From the NCBI GenBank assembly GCA_008012315.1, contig SSEL01000012.1:186001-250000 (forward strand): DNA of 64,000 bases. Direction: 5' to 3'. Shown piece after piece: positions 63,874 through 64,000 of this stretch. Position numbers and translations under genes: made by a program. Below the pieces are notes generated by a model. It worked only from the letters and a program-made list of their open reading frames with translations, made no database searches and was not told where the DNA came from. Numbering within the stretch: position 1 is the first letter of the stretch; each line of letters begins with the position of its first letter. Source of the DNA: Rhodospirillaceae bacterium (GTDB taxonomy: Bacteria > Pseudomonadota > Alphaproteobacteria > Dongiales > Dongiaceae).

Positions 63874-64000
63874 CCGATTTGCGCTTTATGACGGATGACG
63901 AATATGGTTTGGCGTTGCCCGTTCCATCCAGGCCGTAGAATGGAAAGGGCAATTGCCTTCTAAGCAATTGGTTGGCGGAGCGATCTTTGACTCCATTTCA
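63874..64000. other. Right end, no gene recognised
   Basis: The 127 bases after the ftsH terminator contain no convincing ORF, tRNA or hairpin. They probably hold the promoter of a gene to the right of the window. Confidence 0.4.

Overview
The window is a high-GC (about 65% by eye) alphaproteobacterial chromosome segment, probably Rhodospirillales in the broad sense. The evidence is the gene order ruvC-ruvA-ruvB-ybgC-tolQ-tolR-tolA-tolB-pal-ybgF-tilS-ftsH, a class I aldolase gene followed by a thiE-like gene, transketolase/GAPDH next to zapA and a 6S RNA, a fused MarR-GNAT protein, and many divergent LysR regulators. There is no rRNA, tRNA, CRISPR array, transposase or prophage that I can recognise. 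The taxonomic placement is inference.

Layout. 1-3.9 kb: a partial iron-containing alcohol dehydrogenase divergent from a LysR regulator (a pairing known near aminoethylphosphonate genes), a formamidase-type amidase, and a Tat-exported PotD-like binding protein. 4-8.5 kb: an energised envelope set made of a TolQ/ExbB-like channel, a MotB/OmpA-like partner and a long Ala/Thr/Pro-rich OmpA-like protein. 8.7-13.1 kb: SuhB, EF-P, an isochorismatase-like hydrolase, and a LysR/pirin divergon. 13.2-19.2 kb: an ABC exporter with a possible leader, a small ORF, a GNAT enzyme, MetF with a CPT-like kinase, and an AstE-like deacylase. 19.2-24.2 kb: class I aldolase with a thiE-like gene that lacks a standard start codon, then a ureohydrolase, a LivJ-like protein and a divergent LysR. 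24.4-29.5 kb: a hypothetical protein, SodC, an FlK-like thioesterase, an aldo/keto reductase, a lipoprotein, and an AmpR-type LysR divergent from a class A beta-lactamase. 29.5-39.6 kb: gap-tkt, DUF4164-like protein, zapA, 6S RNA, a HerA-like ATPase, MarR-GNAT, 5-formyl-THF cyclo-ligase, a YmdB-type phosphodiesterase and a chemoreceptor. 39.7-43.3 kb: LysR divergent from a HAD/MDR/SDR operon.

43.5-46.35 kb is an AT-richer accessory cassette: a MoxR-like AAA+ ATPase overlapping a protein with a zinc-metallopeptidase domain and a VWA domain. The second protein also carries a degenerate N-terminal copy of the peptidase domain. This is the best candidate for an undescribed system. 46.4-49.4 kb: CidB/CidA with a divergent LysR, a Rap1a/Tai-like secreted protein and a small helical protein.

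49.7-64 kb: YebC, RuvCAB (with a 38-bp perfect inverted repeat between ruvA and ruvB), the Tol-Pal cluster, TilS and FtsH. The Tol-Pal cluster has an extra gene after tolA: a lipoprotein carrying a second TolA C-terminal domain whose last 108 bp are nearly identical to tolA. The Tol-Pal genes build the proton-driven envelope machine, YbgF/CpoB and YbgC are its usual companions, and the extra lipoprotein may be a lineage-specific addition.
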